Below are positions 1 to 13,995 of a stretch of DNA of 64,000 bases, piece by piece; positions within the stretch are counted from its first letter, which is position 1, and the number at the start of each line of letters is the position of its first letter. The stretch lies in contig NC_044012.1 in the NCBI RefSeq assembly GCF_900496995.4, forward strand, positions 5,642,001 through 5,706,000, given 5' to 3'. The position numbers were made by a program, and so were the translations under genes. Under the pieces are notes generated by a model. That model did no database searches, had not been told where the DNA came from, and saw only the letters and a list, made by a program, of their open reading frames with translations. This DNA is from Aquila chrysaetos chrysaetos. Taxonomy: Eukaryota; Chordata; Aves; Accipitriformes; Accipitridae.

Positions 1-1379
1 CAGGCAGCAGCCCTCTTCCCTTTCTGTTAGGATTCCAGGCTGTGGAATAAAGATAAATCCAAGTTCACCCTCCTGTCTTTGTTTCCAAGACTCAGTAAGA
101 CAGGGGAGATATGGCAGAGCCCATCTACGCAGCCATAACCATGGGAACACCAGCAACAAGGGTAAATCAACACGAGATTCCCTATCATCAGCCCGTGTTT
201 ACACTGGAGGCCTCAGGCTCTCTGCACCAAACCGGCTGGCGGTTCAGGACCTGTGCTTCACTTGGTACGGCTGTTGAACTAAGGAAGAGAAGGTTTTTAT
301 TGAGCCAATATCCACCTTTCTAATACCCACTGCCTCTTTCAGAATACGTGTTTACAGCACCCAGTTTTGCGCTCTGCTCGGAGCTATGGCACTGCCTTCC
401 CCCTTCGCTCCCCTTGCCCAAGCTACCCCAAACCTCAGCTTTCCCTTGACTCCTACCTCCCATTAGGCCTTGCCTCGATGTCCTTTTATTTAAGAAAAGG
501 TAGACAGAGCTCTGGGTGAAATCATGTCTTTTCCTGAAGACCAAAAGGTACAGGACTACTGCAGTGGCTGAGTTTATCGCTGTTGTCCCACCTGCGACCA
601 GAGACGACGGTATCCCTCCCACCGATAATCAACAGCCCTTGCTCTGGCTCTTCTGTCTCAGCAGAGGCAGCGCTAGCAGAACCAACGGCCAGTACGTCAG
701 TAAAGGCAGAATCGCAGCACGAAGAAGGAAGCGTGTTGCTTAATTTGAGTTGCAGCTGCTTGGCATCTTAAAAAAGTCCAGATCTCTGAACTTGAAGAGG
801 TTACGTACGCACGCCATGGCGCAACCGAGGGTCGCCAAATATTTGGCAGCCCTGAAACGAGCTGTTTGTACCCGCCCTTGGGAGCAGTTATGCTTCACAT
901 ACTTTTCTCCTCTGCTTTCAAAGGTCACATGAAAGCAGGAGTATTTCTGCAGAGGACGAGTGAAGGTGACTGCAGGGGAGAAAGGAGACCTTCAAACAAC
1001 GGTGAGAGCTTTTACAGGTGAGCAGAAGCTCCTTCCCACTCCCATTTCTCCCGGAGCGGCCACCGCCAACGCCCACAGCCCAGCGGCCGTAAGCATTTAC
1101 TGCCCGGACAGAGCCGGAGAGGGACTGCTCCCGCCTCCCCTTATTTCCTTAGCCTTTCCTCCTCCATTTATTTCCTTTGGGTTTTCCCCTTTGATTAAAC
1201 TTCTGGCATGTAGGAATGTTTAATAATAAAACAGATAACTCATGGGAGATGATATTTATAAAATCCACTACTATTTTTTTTTCATTTTTCGTAAGACCTT
1301 GAGAGAAAATCTTGAACTACGTTCTTCCTTTCTCTTAAAAATAGAAGGAAAAAGCATAAGGAGCAGTTAACAAGTTTTC
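1..1379. other. Intergenic sequence downstream of GAN
   Basis: No exon-like reading frame, recognisable repeat family or RNA gene was seen. Part of it (about 1,000-1,180) is GC-richer with several CpGs. By synteny the next gene to the left should be CMIP, but nothing here shows it. Confidence 0.4.
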
Positions 1380-1392
1380 AAACCATCAATGT

Positions 1393-1411
1393 TTTATTTG
1401 GTTAGTTTATT
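1393..1411 (-). terminator. Pair of AATAAA signals, possible distal GAN poly(A) site
   Basis: Two AATAAA hexamers on the minus strand (1,411-1,406 and 1,398-1,393) are followed by a G/T-containing stretch. They end a long AT-rich block starting at the GAN stop. If used, the 3'UTR would be about 14.3 kb. Human GAN is reported to have a very long 3'UTR form. This is inference and untested. Confidence 0.3.
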
Positions 1412-4400
1412 AAACACCTTTAAGACAATTAATTTTGGTCTGTACCCTTCTATAAAATAATTCAAGTTCTGAACAAACCTCCAATACATAAAGCAAAGTT
1501 ACTTTTACCATACGCAAATTTCAGATCAAAATACAACACTCTGTTTTCTTACATTTATAAAACCCGGTCAAATACAAACGACATTAAAAAAGATAAAACA
1601 CTTTCACTGATCCTTGGTACAATATTACAGCACAATTTGCACAGTGGCAACTAAGTCCCCAAAGCACAAGTCAAATACTTTAAAAAGGGAACCTCCCTTT
1701 AGTCACCCAACATTATACTGAACACGTAAACGAAGCAAGTGCTACTTAATCCAGGAAAATTTTCGTGTCCCTTTTCATATTGTGTGAGAGCCACAAAGCA
1801 ATTCTGCAAGGGAGGTTACTGGTAAGTAACCAAACAGCTTTCCTGCTTTGCTGTTACGATTTTATGTGCAACTACTCCATGAAAATAAATGGATGGAGGT
1901 GGACCAGACTCTGCACTGGGCAATTTATGGCAACTAAAGTAAACCAAGAAATGTGTATTTTTCTAATAACAGATCATAAAACTCCTTTAAAAAAAAAAAA
2001 ATCAATACCAAATTATCTGTGGGTACAATTGGAGTAACTGCCTTTTTCTTCACTTTCAAGACATCTAATGTAGACACAGAGTGTTTTCAATTGTTGAGAG
2101 TTTGTTCCATTGCAAAACCCAGTGTTTCAGCAATAGGTCAAAGTGCCATTAAAATTGCACATTTTTCTTCAATTATGAGAATACATGGTAGCATGCAATG
2201 TTTGTTTGTTACTACGCCTAAAAGCTTGCACTTACACTAACCTATGAACGATGTGGGATCTCTTAAGAAACAGAAACAAGAACAAAAATTAAAATACAAA
2301 CATAAAATGATAAAACTGAAGTGTCGGTTTGACAAATACTCCCGGGAAGGTTCTACTTAGCAAGCCTTACAATAACACCTCGAGAAGAGAAAGTAAAATC
2401 AGAGCAGTAACAGAAGGGCCTGATGTATCAAACTCAGGTTATACTTTGCATAGGCAGTCAAGGCAATTGCACTGCAGTGCAACTAAAGGGTATTTTTGCC
2501 TGCAGTTCTGCAACCCCCTTCTTTGTTTCCCCCCACCCCCAAACTTTTTGTAAGTTCAGTTCAAATTCATTTGTAAGTTCAGTTACTTTAGTCTCGGCTA
2601 ATATGAAAATGTGTACATAATTAAATGGAAAAATGGATCTAACTTTCCTCTCCTCCCTCCCACAAACTCCTGTCATATCCGTTAGGATACCACAGGCTTT
2701 CCAAAACTTTTCAGATCTGTTAACATTAGTATTATCCCGACAGAATGAAGGAGAATCGCATACTGCACAAATTGTACATATTTTAAAAATGCTCGAATGT
2801 AAACAATATAGGATGGAAACAGTTTAAAAAAATCCCAGTGAGGTACAGCAAAAACTTAATTTGCTAATTTAGTCTTTTAAGTGCAATTGAAACACTGCGT
2901 ACTGCCCTTCTCCATAATTAAGCTACACTACTAGGCTTATTCCCTTAAAGCTACATACCCATGCTATAACTCATTATATTGACTTAATGCAAATATCTGT
3001 GGGGGAAAATTAATTTACAGGGTTAATTAAAATCTTTGTAGTATTCAAAAGGAATGATAGTAAAGGGATCAATCATGGAAAATGTGGTAATACACGTTTT
3101 TAAAAATATTTCCAATAATTCCAACACAAAACAGCAAGTATATTTTGAAAAATGCATAGAAACCCTGTCAATACAAAAATCCCCACTAAAATTACACAAC
3201 TAAGCAATTTTAATCTAAATATTTTATGTGCTTTTCCTATAAAGGCCACTTTGACATACAAATACAAAAAAATTTACATTTTTCCCCAAAATAAATTATT
3301 TGTTCCTCAATTAAAAATACTGAATATGGAAGCATAACAACCCTCTTGCGTGCCAGCTGCTCATCTGCAGTGGCTACTTCCGAAGAAGAAAATCTCCAAA
3401 TATTTTCAATTACCAAAAGAAATAAGAAACGCCTTCAGACTTTGTTCTGCCTAGCACTAGGAAAAAACCTGGGGTTAGGAATGGAATAGGCTGAACCCCT
3501 TACACTGTTTGTGCTGGGGAGGGAATCAATATTCACAGACATCTGCAGAGAGATTTTCTGTTTGTCTCCCGTGTCATGCACTGAAATCCCTTTTTGAAAT
3601 CAGAGAAAGAAATCAAGGTTAACCTGAATTAAAGAAAGACAAAATAGTAAACGGAGTTAGGAGGGAGAAACAGTACGAGGTACAATGTGGGTTAAGTAAA
3701 TGACAAATATAGGCAAACTACTCAGAAGAATGCATGTAAAGGTGTGAAGATGTGATCAACTGGTAGAGAAGAGCTACTCACGGCATGTAGAGCAGGGGAA
3801 AACAGTGTACCGGTTTTATTAGTATTTAATAGGGGGAAGAAGAGGAACACAAGGAACAAACTTCATTGGAAAAACGAAGCAACGGGAGAACAAAGAACCT
3901 TTACCAGCAGTCCTCACCACGTGGGCATTTATCCCTGAATTGCCATGGAAGCAGAAAAATCAAACTCACATACACACGCCCAAGCACAAGCGGTGGAAAT
4001 GAAAACTGACTTGGACTGGATTTGAGACGTCACAGGTATTCTTTACTGTAAGCACCAGACCCACAACTGAACAACACAGGAACATAAAAGCAAGACCTAC
4101 ATCTACCTGGAGGGGCACAGCAAACCCAAAATGCCTGACATGCTCTAGAGCAAAGAGATGCAAACGTCGTGAGGTGGCCCCTAACTTACTCCAGCAGGTA
4201 AGCCACCCTGGTGGGTTTACAAGACAAGCTTCAATCGACAACAGTACGAGACTGACAGGAGGGATACACTTTGACAGCACGTCATTCAGAGTCAAAACAC
4301 CTAATAAACTGACAGGTGAGGCAGGGGGGAAGGAGGAAAACAGTGAGGAAGAGTTGATTTGGATGCAAGATTCTTGGGCAGCCATTGCGTACAAGTTCTC

Positions 4401-6189
4401 CTAACCTTGGACCAAGGACTGGATTTGCAAGGACACAAGAGCCGTGCATCTTCTGTATCACAAGGAATTCAGCTCTTTAGTGCGTGATATTGCATAGTTT
4501 GATTGAGGCCAAAGAGCATTTGCATCTTATTTTTCCCTGTTTTTAACAGAAGTAACTCAACATACTCAGGTCAGAGCATTCCAAAGCCTGGCCCCAAAGC
4601 AATTCGTGGATTCATTTCTAAAGCAACACAGGAAGATTTTTGGGGTGGGCACATAAGCAAATAAAAGCAAAAACTCCATTCCCACACAAAGCACAAGAAG
4701 ACCCACAGAAAACATACGCACATAAAAAGCCTGTAACAATAAACACATCTGTAAAACAGAAGTCAAAGCATGACAGCTGGATGATGGGAATAAACCTTGC
4801 TGTCAAGCTGCATGCCAGCGATGGTAAACAAGGCCAGGTGAGTGTTTCTACCACACCACACTGACATATTTTTTGTAGGAAAAGTGGCAATATGTTCTGA
4901 CAATAGCCTGGTAATTATCAAGATCTTAGATTTGACAGAATGCTGAACCTTTACGAGAGTGGCAGCAATGTCGCATTATATTCCAACTCCCTCCTGTTAT
5001 TCGGCTTATGGAATACAGGTATCATAATTGGACTAATCAATGTAGTTGTTATTTCATTCTCTTATGCTAAAATAGAATATTTGTACAGTACAAAGTCAGA
5101 CTAAGTATATTAGTCATCACTCATATAATATGTATTTCAATTCTTTAGCCCAATCCTACAAGAGTCATGGTACTCAATAAACATGGTTTACGGAGGGAAA
5201 ACTCTGAAGGTAGCGCATCTAACCTGAAGAAATTTTGCTTTTTCCTTTTGAAGGCAAAATTAAAACAAATCTCAGCTTGTCAGGCTCCCACTTCAGGTTA
5301 TAAAACAGTAAGCATACAAACTGGGAAGCAGTTACACACTTCTGTTTTCTCAAAAAAAGAAAGTGGAGGGGAAAACCAGGTGGCTAGGAGCTCCCCAGTT
5401 ATTTAGGCCAATACTTGCTGATCCTCCCTGCAGAAATAGTTCCAGAGCCTCCAATATTTTCAGATTTGGATACAACAAATGCAAAACATTAGATCTCCTA
5501 TAACACTCAGCCCATAAACCTTTATATCTTACCCTTACGTAGGTAGGGGACAGGGTAGACTCATCCTCACCCACGCAGCCAGGGCGCAGCTGCAAGGCTC
5601 AGACTCTGTGCACAGGCCTGGCAATGAACGGTGCCGCTCTTCAGCCTTCCCTAAAATAAGAGGATCAAGGATTTCCACGCTCAGGAAATCTCTGACTCTC
5701 CGTGGTCCCTCATTTAATGGCTGTTTTTCAGACAGTGCTGCAGGTAACGCAGACGCTCCTCGTGAAGGCCACCAGCCCGTGGCTCCTGGACAACAACCGT
5801 GTGGGCGAGTTAGGATGGTTCAGAGCGCAGCACCCAACACGTGAAGTAGGAAAAAAACAAGGCAGCCTCTGGGCTCTTTTCAAAAGGCTAAAGGGCTCCT
5901 AGATTCACAAGACTGAGAAATGCTACACCACTGGGACTGTGAAGGCTACAAAAAGGCAGTAACCTGATGTCTGGGGATGGGACAAGTTCAAACAGGAACG
6001 CCCTGATCCTTCCTGCTGCTTCAGACAGGGCAGGAGTACGATTTTTTTATGTCCTCCGCAGAACGGAAAACTTTTAGCAACGTTAAGTTACCAAATCCCT
6101 AAACTGAACTGATGATACAGGTTAAACAAAAATAAAGACAGCACAATAAGGATGACAACAAAGTTCCTGCACAGGACCAAAATTTAGCT

Positions 6190-6520
6190 CTCTCCTCCAC
6201 GGCTTGCACCTCCGAGAGCCTTCTGCTCAGATCTACCGGGCCGACGAGGTCTCTCCAGCGACGGCAGCAGTTGGCAGCTCCCCTCCTTCTACCTCCTGGA
6301 CGGGGCGGCTAAACCCCCCGGGGCGAACGGACCTCGCCAGCCACGCGCGCCTCTCCGAAACGAGGGCCGAACAGATGGGGTCCGAGGCAAAACCCATCCC
6401 TGGCCCGACGTCCAGGTGCTCCCGCCGCCACGCAGGTCAGCGTGTCCCAGACACGCAGGGAACAACACCCAGCCAGGTCCCGGGACCGAGCCCAAGAAGA
6501 TTAATATTGACGGAATAGCC
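6190..6520. promoter_or_regulatory. Isolated CpG-rich patch, possible orphan CpG island
   Basis: About 330 bp of strongly GC-rich sequence with many CpG dinucleotides (for example around 6,298-6,350 and 6,405-6,435) sits in AT-rich surroundings. It is 9 kb beyond the GAN stop codon and not at a recognised promoter. No exon was identified beside it. Confidence 0.4.
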
Positions 6521-6839
6521 ACCGTGATGCCAGCAGAAGGCTCTGGAATTAGCAGCTAATTGGTACAGTCTGCAGAGACATGAATAGCTCCTTGTTCTAT
6601 CCCTACTATTTGTGCGTGGCCAGTAAAATGTTTGCTACGTTTCATTCTAAGTTAATACCAGCTACTACTTAAAATTTTAGAGGAAAATGTTCCCTGTGAA
6701 GCATTTCTTGGGTTTGCCTTTACAAAGAAAGAAAAAAAGGCAGCTTCTTCCCATTACATTTTGTATTATTAAGGCCTTTGACAGTCTGGAAGTTGTCTTT
6801 ATGAAAAGGGAAGTTTTTTAAAATAAGGGCTGAATACTC

Positions 6840-6888
6840 AAAAAAAAACCAAAACAAAACCAAAAACCCAACCAACCCCAAAACCCCA
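6840..6888. repeat. A-rich (AAAAC/AACC) low-complexity tract
   Basis: An oligo-A start followed by AAAAC, CAACC and CCAAAA variants. Similar tracts recur at 33,787, 34,081, 41,417 and 45,545. Confidence 0.8.
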
Positions 6889-7001
6889 GAGAACAAACAC
6901 AAGCTGATTATCAGCTTACATTGGTACTTTAAGAAGTCAAGCACAGTGTAAGGAATTCAAAAATATGTCAAAATAGCACCTTTAGAAACAGAAGAAAACA
7001 C

Positions 7002-7019
7002 TTTTTTTTTTTTTTTTTT
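7002..7019. repeat. Poly(T) run of 18
   Basis: Uninterrupted T18 on the plus strand in the region downstream of GAN. No attached retroelement body was recognised. Confidence 0.9.
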
Positions 7020-10000
7020 AATTCTTCAAGCTAAGCAAAACACTGCATACTTGAAGATCCCAAAGAAACAGGCAAATACATAATCTCAGCTACGGAAGGT
7101 GGGTATTTATTTGGACAGCTTTTCCTCTGTAGGTAAGTAAATGGGGAACTCCATGGAAAAAAAATCCAGATTAGACATAACAGAAAAATCAGTGAATCTC
7201 TCTAGTGAGATAATAGATCAAGTTCACAGGCAAAACAGTGCAGAGTACAGGCAGAGAGAAAACTATCTGATCTGTCCTTAAAAGAGCAGAGACTTCTATT
7301 TTTTAAACAGATTTTTTCCTACTTAAAAATTGTCAGGACAGTCTTTCAATTGCTTCTCTCATTTACAAGTATAATAGTTACTTTCAAGTAATATAAATTT
7401 GTATTTACTTTTTACAGCAGATGCAGGTCAACCTTGGTCTTTTTGTACAGAAACATGCATTTAAAATGAAATTAAACTGTCCTTGGACAATTGCATCATT
7501 CTGCCCTGCTTCTGGTCTGCTTTTAGTTTTTTATTGAAGGACAAAATGCAATTTAACAAAACAAAACAAAAAATTTGACAAAGTGCAAAGAAAAAAAAAA
7601 TGAGGTAGCTGGGAATGGGGGTTTTTCCCCCCCAGACAAGGTGGCAGACTTCCAGCCAGAAGTAACGTGAATATACGGGAGTGGGCTACACATGTTCTAC
7701 CTACAGGATTGCTTACAGATGTTCAGGTGATCTCTAACCTGCCGACATTAGTTTTACAAGCTTGATGAAAAGTCGTTTCATCGTGTATTAAGCACTCTCC
7801 CCACATACACCGAGTGGAGTTAAAGGATGCAGAGACGCGCAAAAAGCCAGCGTACAGAGAGATCAAGTTTGTGTGGACGTCCTCCCACCCACACGAGCTC
7901 TTCCTAGTGATCGTGGGCAAAAGCAATGCATTCAGAAGTAAACTTGGGGCAAAAGTGAAAGCAAAATCCTGTTAATAAGAGCAAAAGACAAAACAACTGA
8001 GACCAGAAAGCAGCATTATGCACGGGGTATGCCCAAGAATCTGTCTCTGTTGGTTTGACAGGGCTTTGGGGGTCAATTCTCAGCCAGCCCCAGCCTCGAG
8101 TCCTCTCTGGCACTCGACATGTCTGCAGCTGCACAACGTCCCAGCCTTGTTCCCAAACACCGAGGGCAGCAAAGGGTGGCAGCTACATGAGCTCTGTGCC
8201 AAAACCAGCCTCTTGCCCCATCAGATACACACAGCAAGGCCACGTGCAATATAAGGAGCATCTTGTTTTACTGATACTTTTCCTCCCCCCTTAACACTGT
8301 AAAGCTACTTTCTAGGAGTCCACCAGAACATAGCTTGCTATTTACATCGATTAAACTAAGATACGATAGAATACTCACCATACATTGCAAAATACAGTCT
8401 CAGACCCTTAAATACAAAAAAGTTTCAATTACAAGAAGCAAATAATTAGGTTTTAGAAGTCAGGGAGAAAAAAAAAAAAAAAAAGCTTAAAATTGACTTA
8501 GCAGCTGTTTCCCCAAGCAAACAAAGCTAGAACAGATCCCCGTTTCTCTAAGGAATCCAGAAGAGTCCTTTGGACTAGTTTAAGACTAGTTCTGAAAGAG
8601 TTTTAAAGTATTTCTTAGGAAGGTACTCCTTGGCTTCCCTTCAGAAAGAAACTTTAACAAGAGCTTTAAAGAACGTCAGCTCTGTTCAACTTGACCATTT
8701 GCCAGATACCGCGGTGTACTGGTTTACTTATTCTAACAATTAAGCAGACTTTGCTTTTTAAGACCTAAAAATAGTCAAACAAGCAACAAGGATGATAATG
8801 CTTTCCTGCTATCATGTGTAAATTAATAAAACAGATGCTGCCTAGCCAAAGCTTTAGCATGTGAGATCATTGAGGTGAGAATCTCAAGAACAGCCAGGGA
8901 TAAGGTTTTTGTAGCACACTACCTATCGCATACTGAAATTTAGACTTTCCAAAATGGCTCTTGCTTTCATCAGGTGCAATATTGTTCCACGGGTTTTATT
9001 CTATTGTGAAATTAGTGGAGGTAGCAGCATGTTAGCAGAATGCACAGAAATTATACTTGTAAAAGCAGCCACCATACAGCCAGCTGAAGTGGTATCTCTT
9101 AGGCTCTCACTGGGTTTAGAACTACAGATGAAAGAAACTTGCCCTTGACAAAAACAGAGGATGTCTTAGCATTAACTGAAAATAAAGGAAGGAGGAAAGG
9201 CAAAGAAAAAAAAAAGTCAAGGACATTAGGTGGTGATTCAAAAGCACCTAGTATTTAAAAAAAAAAAAATTACATTCTCATGTTTTATCAATAAAATAAT
9301 GTTACTTACACTGAGGATGCTTCTTTCTATCCTATTACTGTAATCAGATCCATCAGCTTTTACAAGGGCTTAGTGTAGTCTCATTTCATTATGAAAATTC
9401 AAGGGCATAGGTAGGCAATGACATTGAGCATGTTCATTTACTGATGAGCTCTAGCAGGTGTTCATTATTCACATGAAAGCCCTGCAAAAATACTGGGCAA
9501 CAAGATTTAGCCTTTTAAATTGAAAAGTTCCAATCTTCCAGCTTGCTTTTCAAGACATTTCAATAGATTACTTCAAGCAACCTTCAAATATTATTCTAAA
9601 CAAATCCTTTATGTATTTTAATTATCTTTATAACTAATAAGCCACTACCTAGAATAAGCCACTTTAAAAAATATCTTTAAGATTTTGTATCACCAACAAA
9701 TTTACAACATAATCACCTGTTGGTAGCAGTTTATAGTTTAATTCTATTACCCTTAATCCTTTTTAGCAGGTGTTTATCTAGTTAGGGACTTCAACTGGTC
9801 TTAGTCTATTCTTTTAGCTTACCTGTTAATCAAAAATTTGAGAGAATTTATTACTGGAGTAGAACAGCAGTTAGATTACAAAGTCATGCAGGGCATGGCT
9901 GATCAGAGATATCACCTTAAATCCTGGCTGCAAGCCTTCCTACAGTGAAAAATTTCCCAGAAAAAAAACCCCAAAACCGCAGGGATGCTGGAGAGCCTGT

Positions 10001-10860
10001 GTGCAACCTATCAATAAACGTCAGAGCACACGGATGTGACCCCTACAGAAAATGAGCGGTGCTTCACCCAAATCTTACTGGCTTTACAGCAATACCTCCA
10101 AGTCAGCTTTTACTGGCTCACCTTCCCAGTCTTAAGTGATCAGGCAGATCTCCTTACTTTTCTTTCACAAGTAGTGTGCCACGGAAACAGAGACCCTACT
10201 GACGCAGCTCCCAACTCCAATAACAAACAAGGAAGAGCAACAGAAAATGGCAAATGTCAAAAGGCTACAGCACTGACGACTGAAACGCAGGCCTGTACTC
10301 GTTCTGTAACAGTAAAAGGAAATACTCCAAGTTAAGATGGAAATAGCGGCTTCTAACTGCAAAACAAACATGTATATAATTAACGCCCCTCCCACCCACC
10401 TGAAGAAGCTGGTTTAAGTACTCCCAAGAGCTAAGAGAACACAAACCCCAAAACCTTGATGCTAACATTAGAGGCAGAAGGGACCCATACCCCAAATTAA
10501 ATGTAACTCCTTGGAAAGCATTGCTGTGAATGGCACCAAAACATACCTTGGTTACAATCTTCAGTATGCCTGTGTCCCTGGGTATAGTCACACCTCCTGA
10601 GACACAGCTTTCCTTCTGCAGATAAGATTAATTCAAACAAATTGCACTTTATCTAAATATTTATAATTTTAAATACTAAAACCTGTTGTCAGCTGCCATT
10701 TATTATATACTTGCATGGCACTAGTGCTCTAATAAAGAGCAAAGTGTCCATATGCATCACAGGGAGTGATGTCTCAAGGCAGCTGTGAAGAGTAACACCA
10801 ACCTGCAGAACAGTATTAAAAAAAAGTAAAGATTTACAGCGTTTTAAATAACATTCATTT

Positions 10861-10880
10861 AAAAAAAAAAAAAAAAAAAA
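10861..10880. repeat. Poly(A) run of 20
   Basis: Uninterrupted A20 on the plus strand. No retrogene or SINE body was recognised upstream. Confidence 0.9.
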
Positions 10881-13333
10881 GAACCACTGCTCTTTTTTGG
10901 AACACAGTGAATTTTAAGCATCTCTGTATTTTAATAGAACAGTTGAATTATTGTTATATACAGAGGAAACCAAAAGTTTGGCACTTGTAACAACTTGCAT
11001 TTGTTATTGCATCCTGCAGTTTGCGTGGCACATGCACGTTACCAAAACCCATGCAGGCTGTATGGCCACAGTATTTATGGAACCAACCAGAGAAACTGCA
11101 GTTCAAACAGGGAAAAATGCTCCCTAAACCCCTCACTTCTGTACTTGTGCATTTACCACGTCATGCAGGCACAAGAAATATTGCAAAAAAGAAATTAAGC
11201 TGCCTGGTGTTTTCTGGAAGGGGAGTTTATAAAGCAAGCCAGGCGCTTCAGTAGTCTTGATGACAGAACTCCTATTTTCAGCAAGTACTCTGCTTCAGAA
11301 GGCAGGCTGTGTGACGTGCAAGTTTTGTGCAGTCAAAAGCAAAAGGGATACAGCCGGCCCACAGTTATTAGTGAGCTGATTTTGTAAATTTGCCTTTGTT
11401 TTCAGATTCACTGCTATCCTTTTGTGTAATCTCCTATTAATTTGCCTTCAATTTAAAGATGAGGTACCCTCAAAGCTACGGGAAGTCACTCGACCAGGGG
11501 CAGCTGAGTTGGTACAGCATTTTCACAATAACTAAAATCTAAGGAATAGCTGATAAAATATTTGAGGACAGGCAGACCTTGCTGTGGTATAACAGAACAG
11601 AAGACTCTTCAGGATGCCTCTTTTTCAGGTTATAAAAACAGAAAGGATTGAGAATTTGAAATCCACCGCTGACTCTTTAGGAACATGAGCATTTCACAAG
11701 GCTAGGTGTGTGCCCCCCTAAGAAACCCAAGAAATTTATTTTATGAGAGCAACAGCACTTTACACTTTTGGTTCTGTAATCACTCTTTCTGCTGTGCAGA
11801 GCAGCCACAAGACTACATGCATAAAACAAGCACAGAGGACACTGTTGTGTGCTTATGGCATTTTATGGCATTATCTCTTTTTTCCCCACTTGTGCACTCA
11901 AAGTTTTGATTCTACCCTTAAATTAGCAATTCCAGAATTTTTCCAAAAATAACCTGCGGCGCACGGAAAAAGGAAGGGGAAACATTTTAGGGGGGAAGCG
12001 TGGCAAGAGTGGAGTGAGAAGAGAAAAAAGCTACCGCTATTCCCATTTTCCACAGCCCCTACCCCATATTTGATGATTTTCTGATTACAATGGCTGGGGT
12101 TTGTCCAATTCTACAGCAGGGGGAAGGAAAGGACACAGAGGCCCAACCCAAGTCACTCAAGTCTGCATCGTGACCCAGCCAGTCCTCGTTTGGGATCGGG
12201 CTGAGCTTGACTCAAGATGCAACCAGCCGAGACCCTCACCCGAGGACCCAGCCCCGATCCGAGGTGGGGTGGGCACCAAGTCGGCGGCACTCTTCAGCAA
12301 TACAGATGTTGGTCTCAAAACATCGGCATTTCAATGCTGTGATGAGCTCACAACCCCAGCGAGGCACCCAGTTTGGTAAATCAGTAAGGAAGGTGCCTAA
12401 AAACCTGATGCTTGGAAGTCAGCAGACTGCACCTGTGGGGGAACTGGCTGAATTTGAGTGCCGATTCACGAGCTCGAAGGAATTCAGGCTACCGTGCCAA
12501 GCAAGGACAACTTAAACAAGTTTCTAAACCTACAACCCCTGGACTGCAAACTGAGAAAGTTCATGAGTCGCTTCCCACATGGTTCAGCCATCATATGCAG
12601 GGGTACGCAGCCACCACGAAAGCAGGGACAGCTGCGGTGGTGGCACGTACCAGTGAACCCAGTTCAATCTACAGCTGTTCACACCTTCCAACACGCTCAG
12701 GAAACCAGTGACCTCCCTCCACTCAGCACCTCTGGTATCAAAGCCTCCCTCCTCTACTGAAGTCGACCATCTCTTTCCCAAGAAAAGCCAGCGGTGAGCT
12801 GCCCCTCTCTCATACACCATCACCTGTACAATCGGGCTCTCCCTGGAGAAAGGAGACTTGGCTTCAGAGCCTTGCTCCAAACTGGGAGGCAATCAAACCT
12901 GGTTACTGCACGTCCCAAGAGATGCGCTCGTCACCAGGCTTGCAGATCAGAACTAGACAGACAGACAGACACAAGTCAGACCCTGAAAGATGCATCCTTT
13001 CCCTCCTACACACAAACAGAGGCTAGAACATCTCCTGGACCGGCCCCGCAGACAACGCAGGTGGGGAATGATCCCCACCCCCTTGAAGCAAGGCCAAGGA
13101 AGCCAGATTTGAGATCTCGGGAGTGCTTGAATCTTTGGCTTGAGCATGGACCCGAAACTCCAGGAGATGTCTCTAGACACTGGGTCCCTGGCCGCCAACC
13201 ACGCACAAAGTGACAGGAGTACACGCGTGCTAAGAAATTAAGTTCGTAACTGTTTCAGGTGAAAAGGCTTAAACTTCTTGCTCAAATCTCACCGAGTGTG
13301 TTCGCAACACACCCCAATTACCAGCAGATTTGT

Positions 13334-13343
13334 TTTATTTATT
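13334..13343 (-). terminator. GAN: Overlapping AATAAA polyadenylation signals, candidate main GAN 3' end
   Basis: The minus strand reads AATAAATAAA. About 17 nt further downstream is the GU-rich stretch TTGGGGTGTGTTGCG (13,317-13,303), the expected arrangement for cleavage near 13,320. Base composition also changes here, from AT-rich to GC-richer. Confidence 0.5.
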
Positions 13344-13815
13344 AAAAAAGAAAAAAGTAAGACTACCTACTGTTAATCCTACTTTAAGTGTAAACATTTG
13401 GTTCAATAACTTTAACTGCGAAACACTGCTAGAGTATATATGATTTGGATTTTTATGTGCATTTATTACTTAGGTTTTCTGGATGCTGAATGCCCTCAAG
13501 TATACTGGGAAGCTACAGGGACTCAAGAGATAGCAGCCTGCAATATTCTGAACAACATTTTTGAAAGTTTTCTAAGCCACTTAGAAAACTGGGCTCAAAA
13601 GTGAAATAGATACTTAGGAACATTCATCACTTTTGAACATGGGATCTTGGCACTTTGTCTAAGAAAAAAAATTGAACAATGTAAGATTTTCAAAAAAGGG
13701 AAGTTTTACAGATAAACTAACAGCACTTGATTTATTTCACAAGACAGCCAAGGATGGAAATAGTGGTTCACATTTCTGTAGTAAAGCATTATATATAAAT
13801 TTAAAATCTAAAGAC

Positions 13816-13839
13816 ATATATATATATATACACACACAC
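13816..13839. repeat. (AT)n(CA)n microsatellite
   Basis: About seven AT units followed by about four CA units, within the predicted GAN 3'UTR. Confidence 0.9.
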
Positions 13840-13995
13840 CACATTTACTGCAATGCATAAATATATAAATTTTTTAATATGCCAACTAATGTAGGTCAGA
13901 AAAATGATGTATATAGTTCAAGTTTCGCAGCACTTCAGCATTGTAAAAAATAAAAAAATAAATAATGGTCAATGGATTGGCTGCTGCCCTTTTTT

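Larger units (their letters stand above)
1380..13319. other. Region downstream of the GAN proximal poly(A) site; possible distal 3'UTR
   Basis: Mostly AT-rich sequence with many TTTATT/AATAAA hexamers, homopolymer A/T runs (7,002-7,019; 10,861-10,880) and A-rich low-complexity tracts. Two GC-richer patches interrupt it: 6,190-6,520 (CpG-rich) and roughly 12,000-13,250. No coding exon could be supported on either strand; the short open frames lack homology and splice context. It could be transcribed as a long GAN 3'UTR or be intergenic. Confidence 0.4.

Noticed and set aside
12950-12973. Short CAGA tandem run
   Set aside because: Only about five units, too short to be informative.
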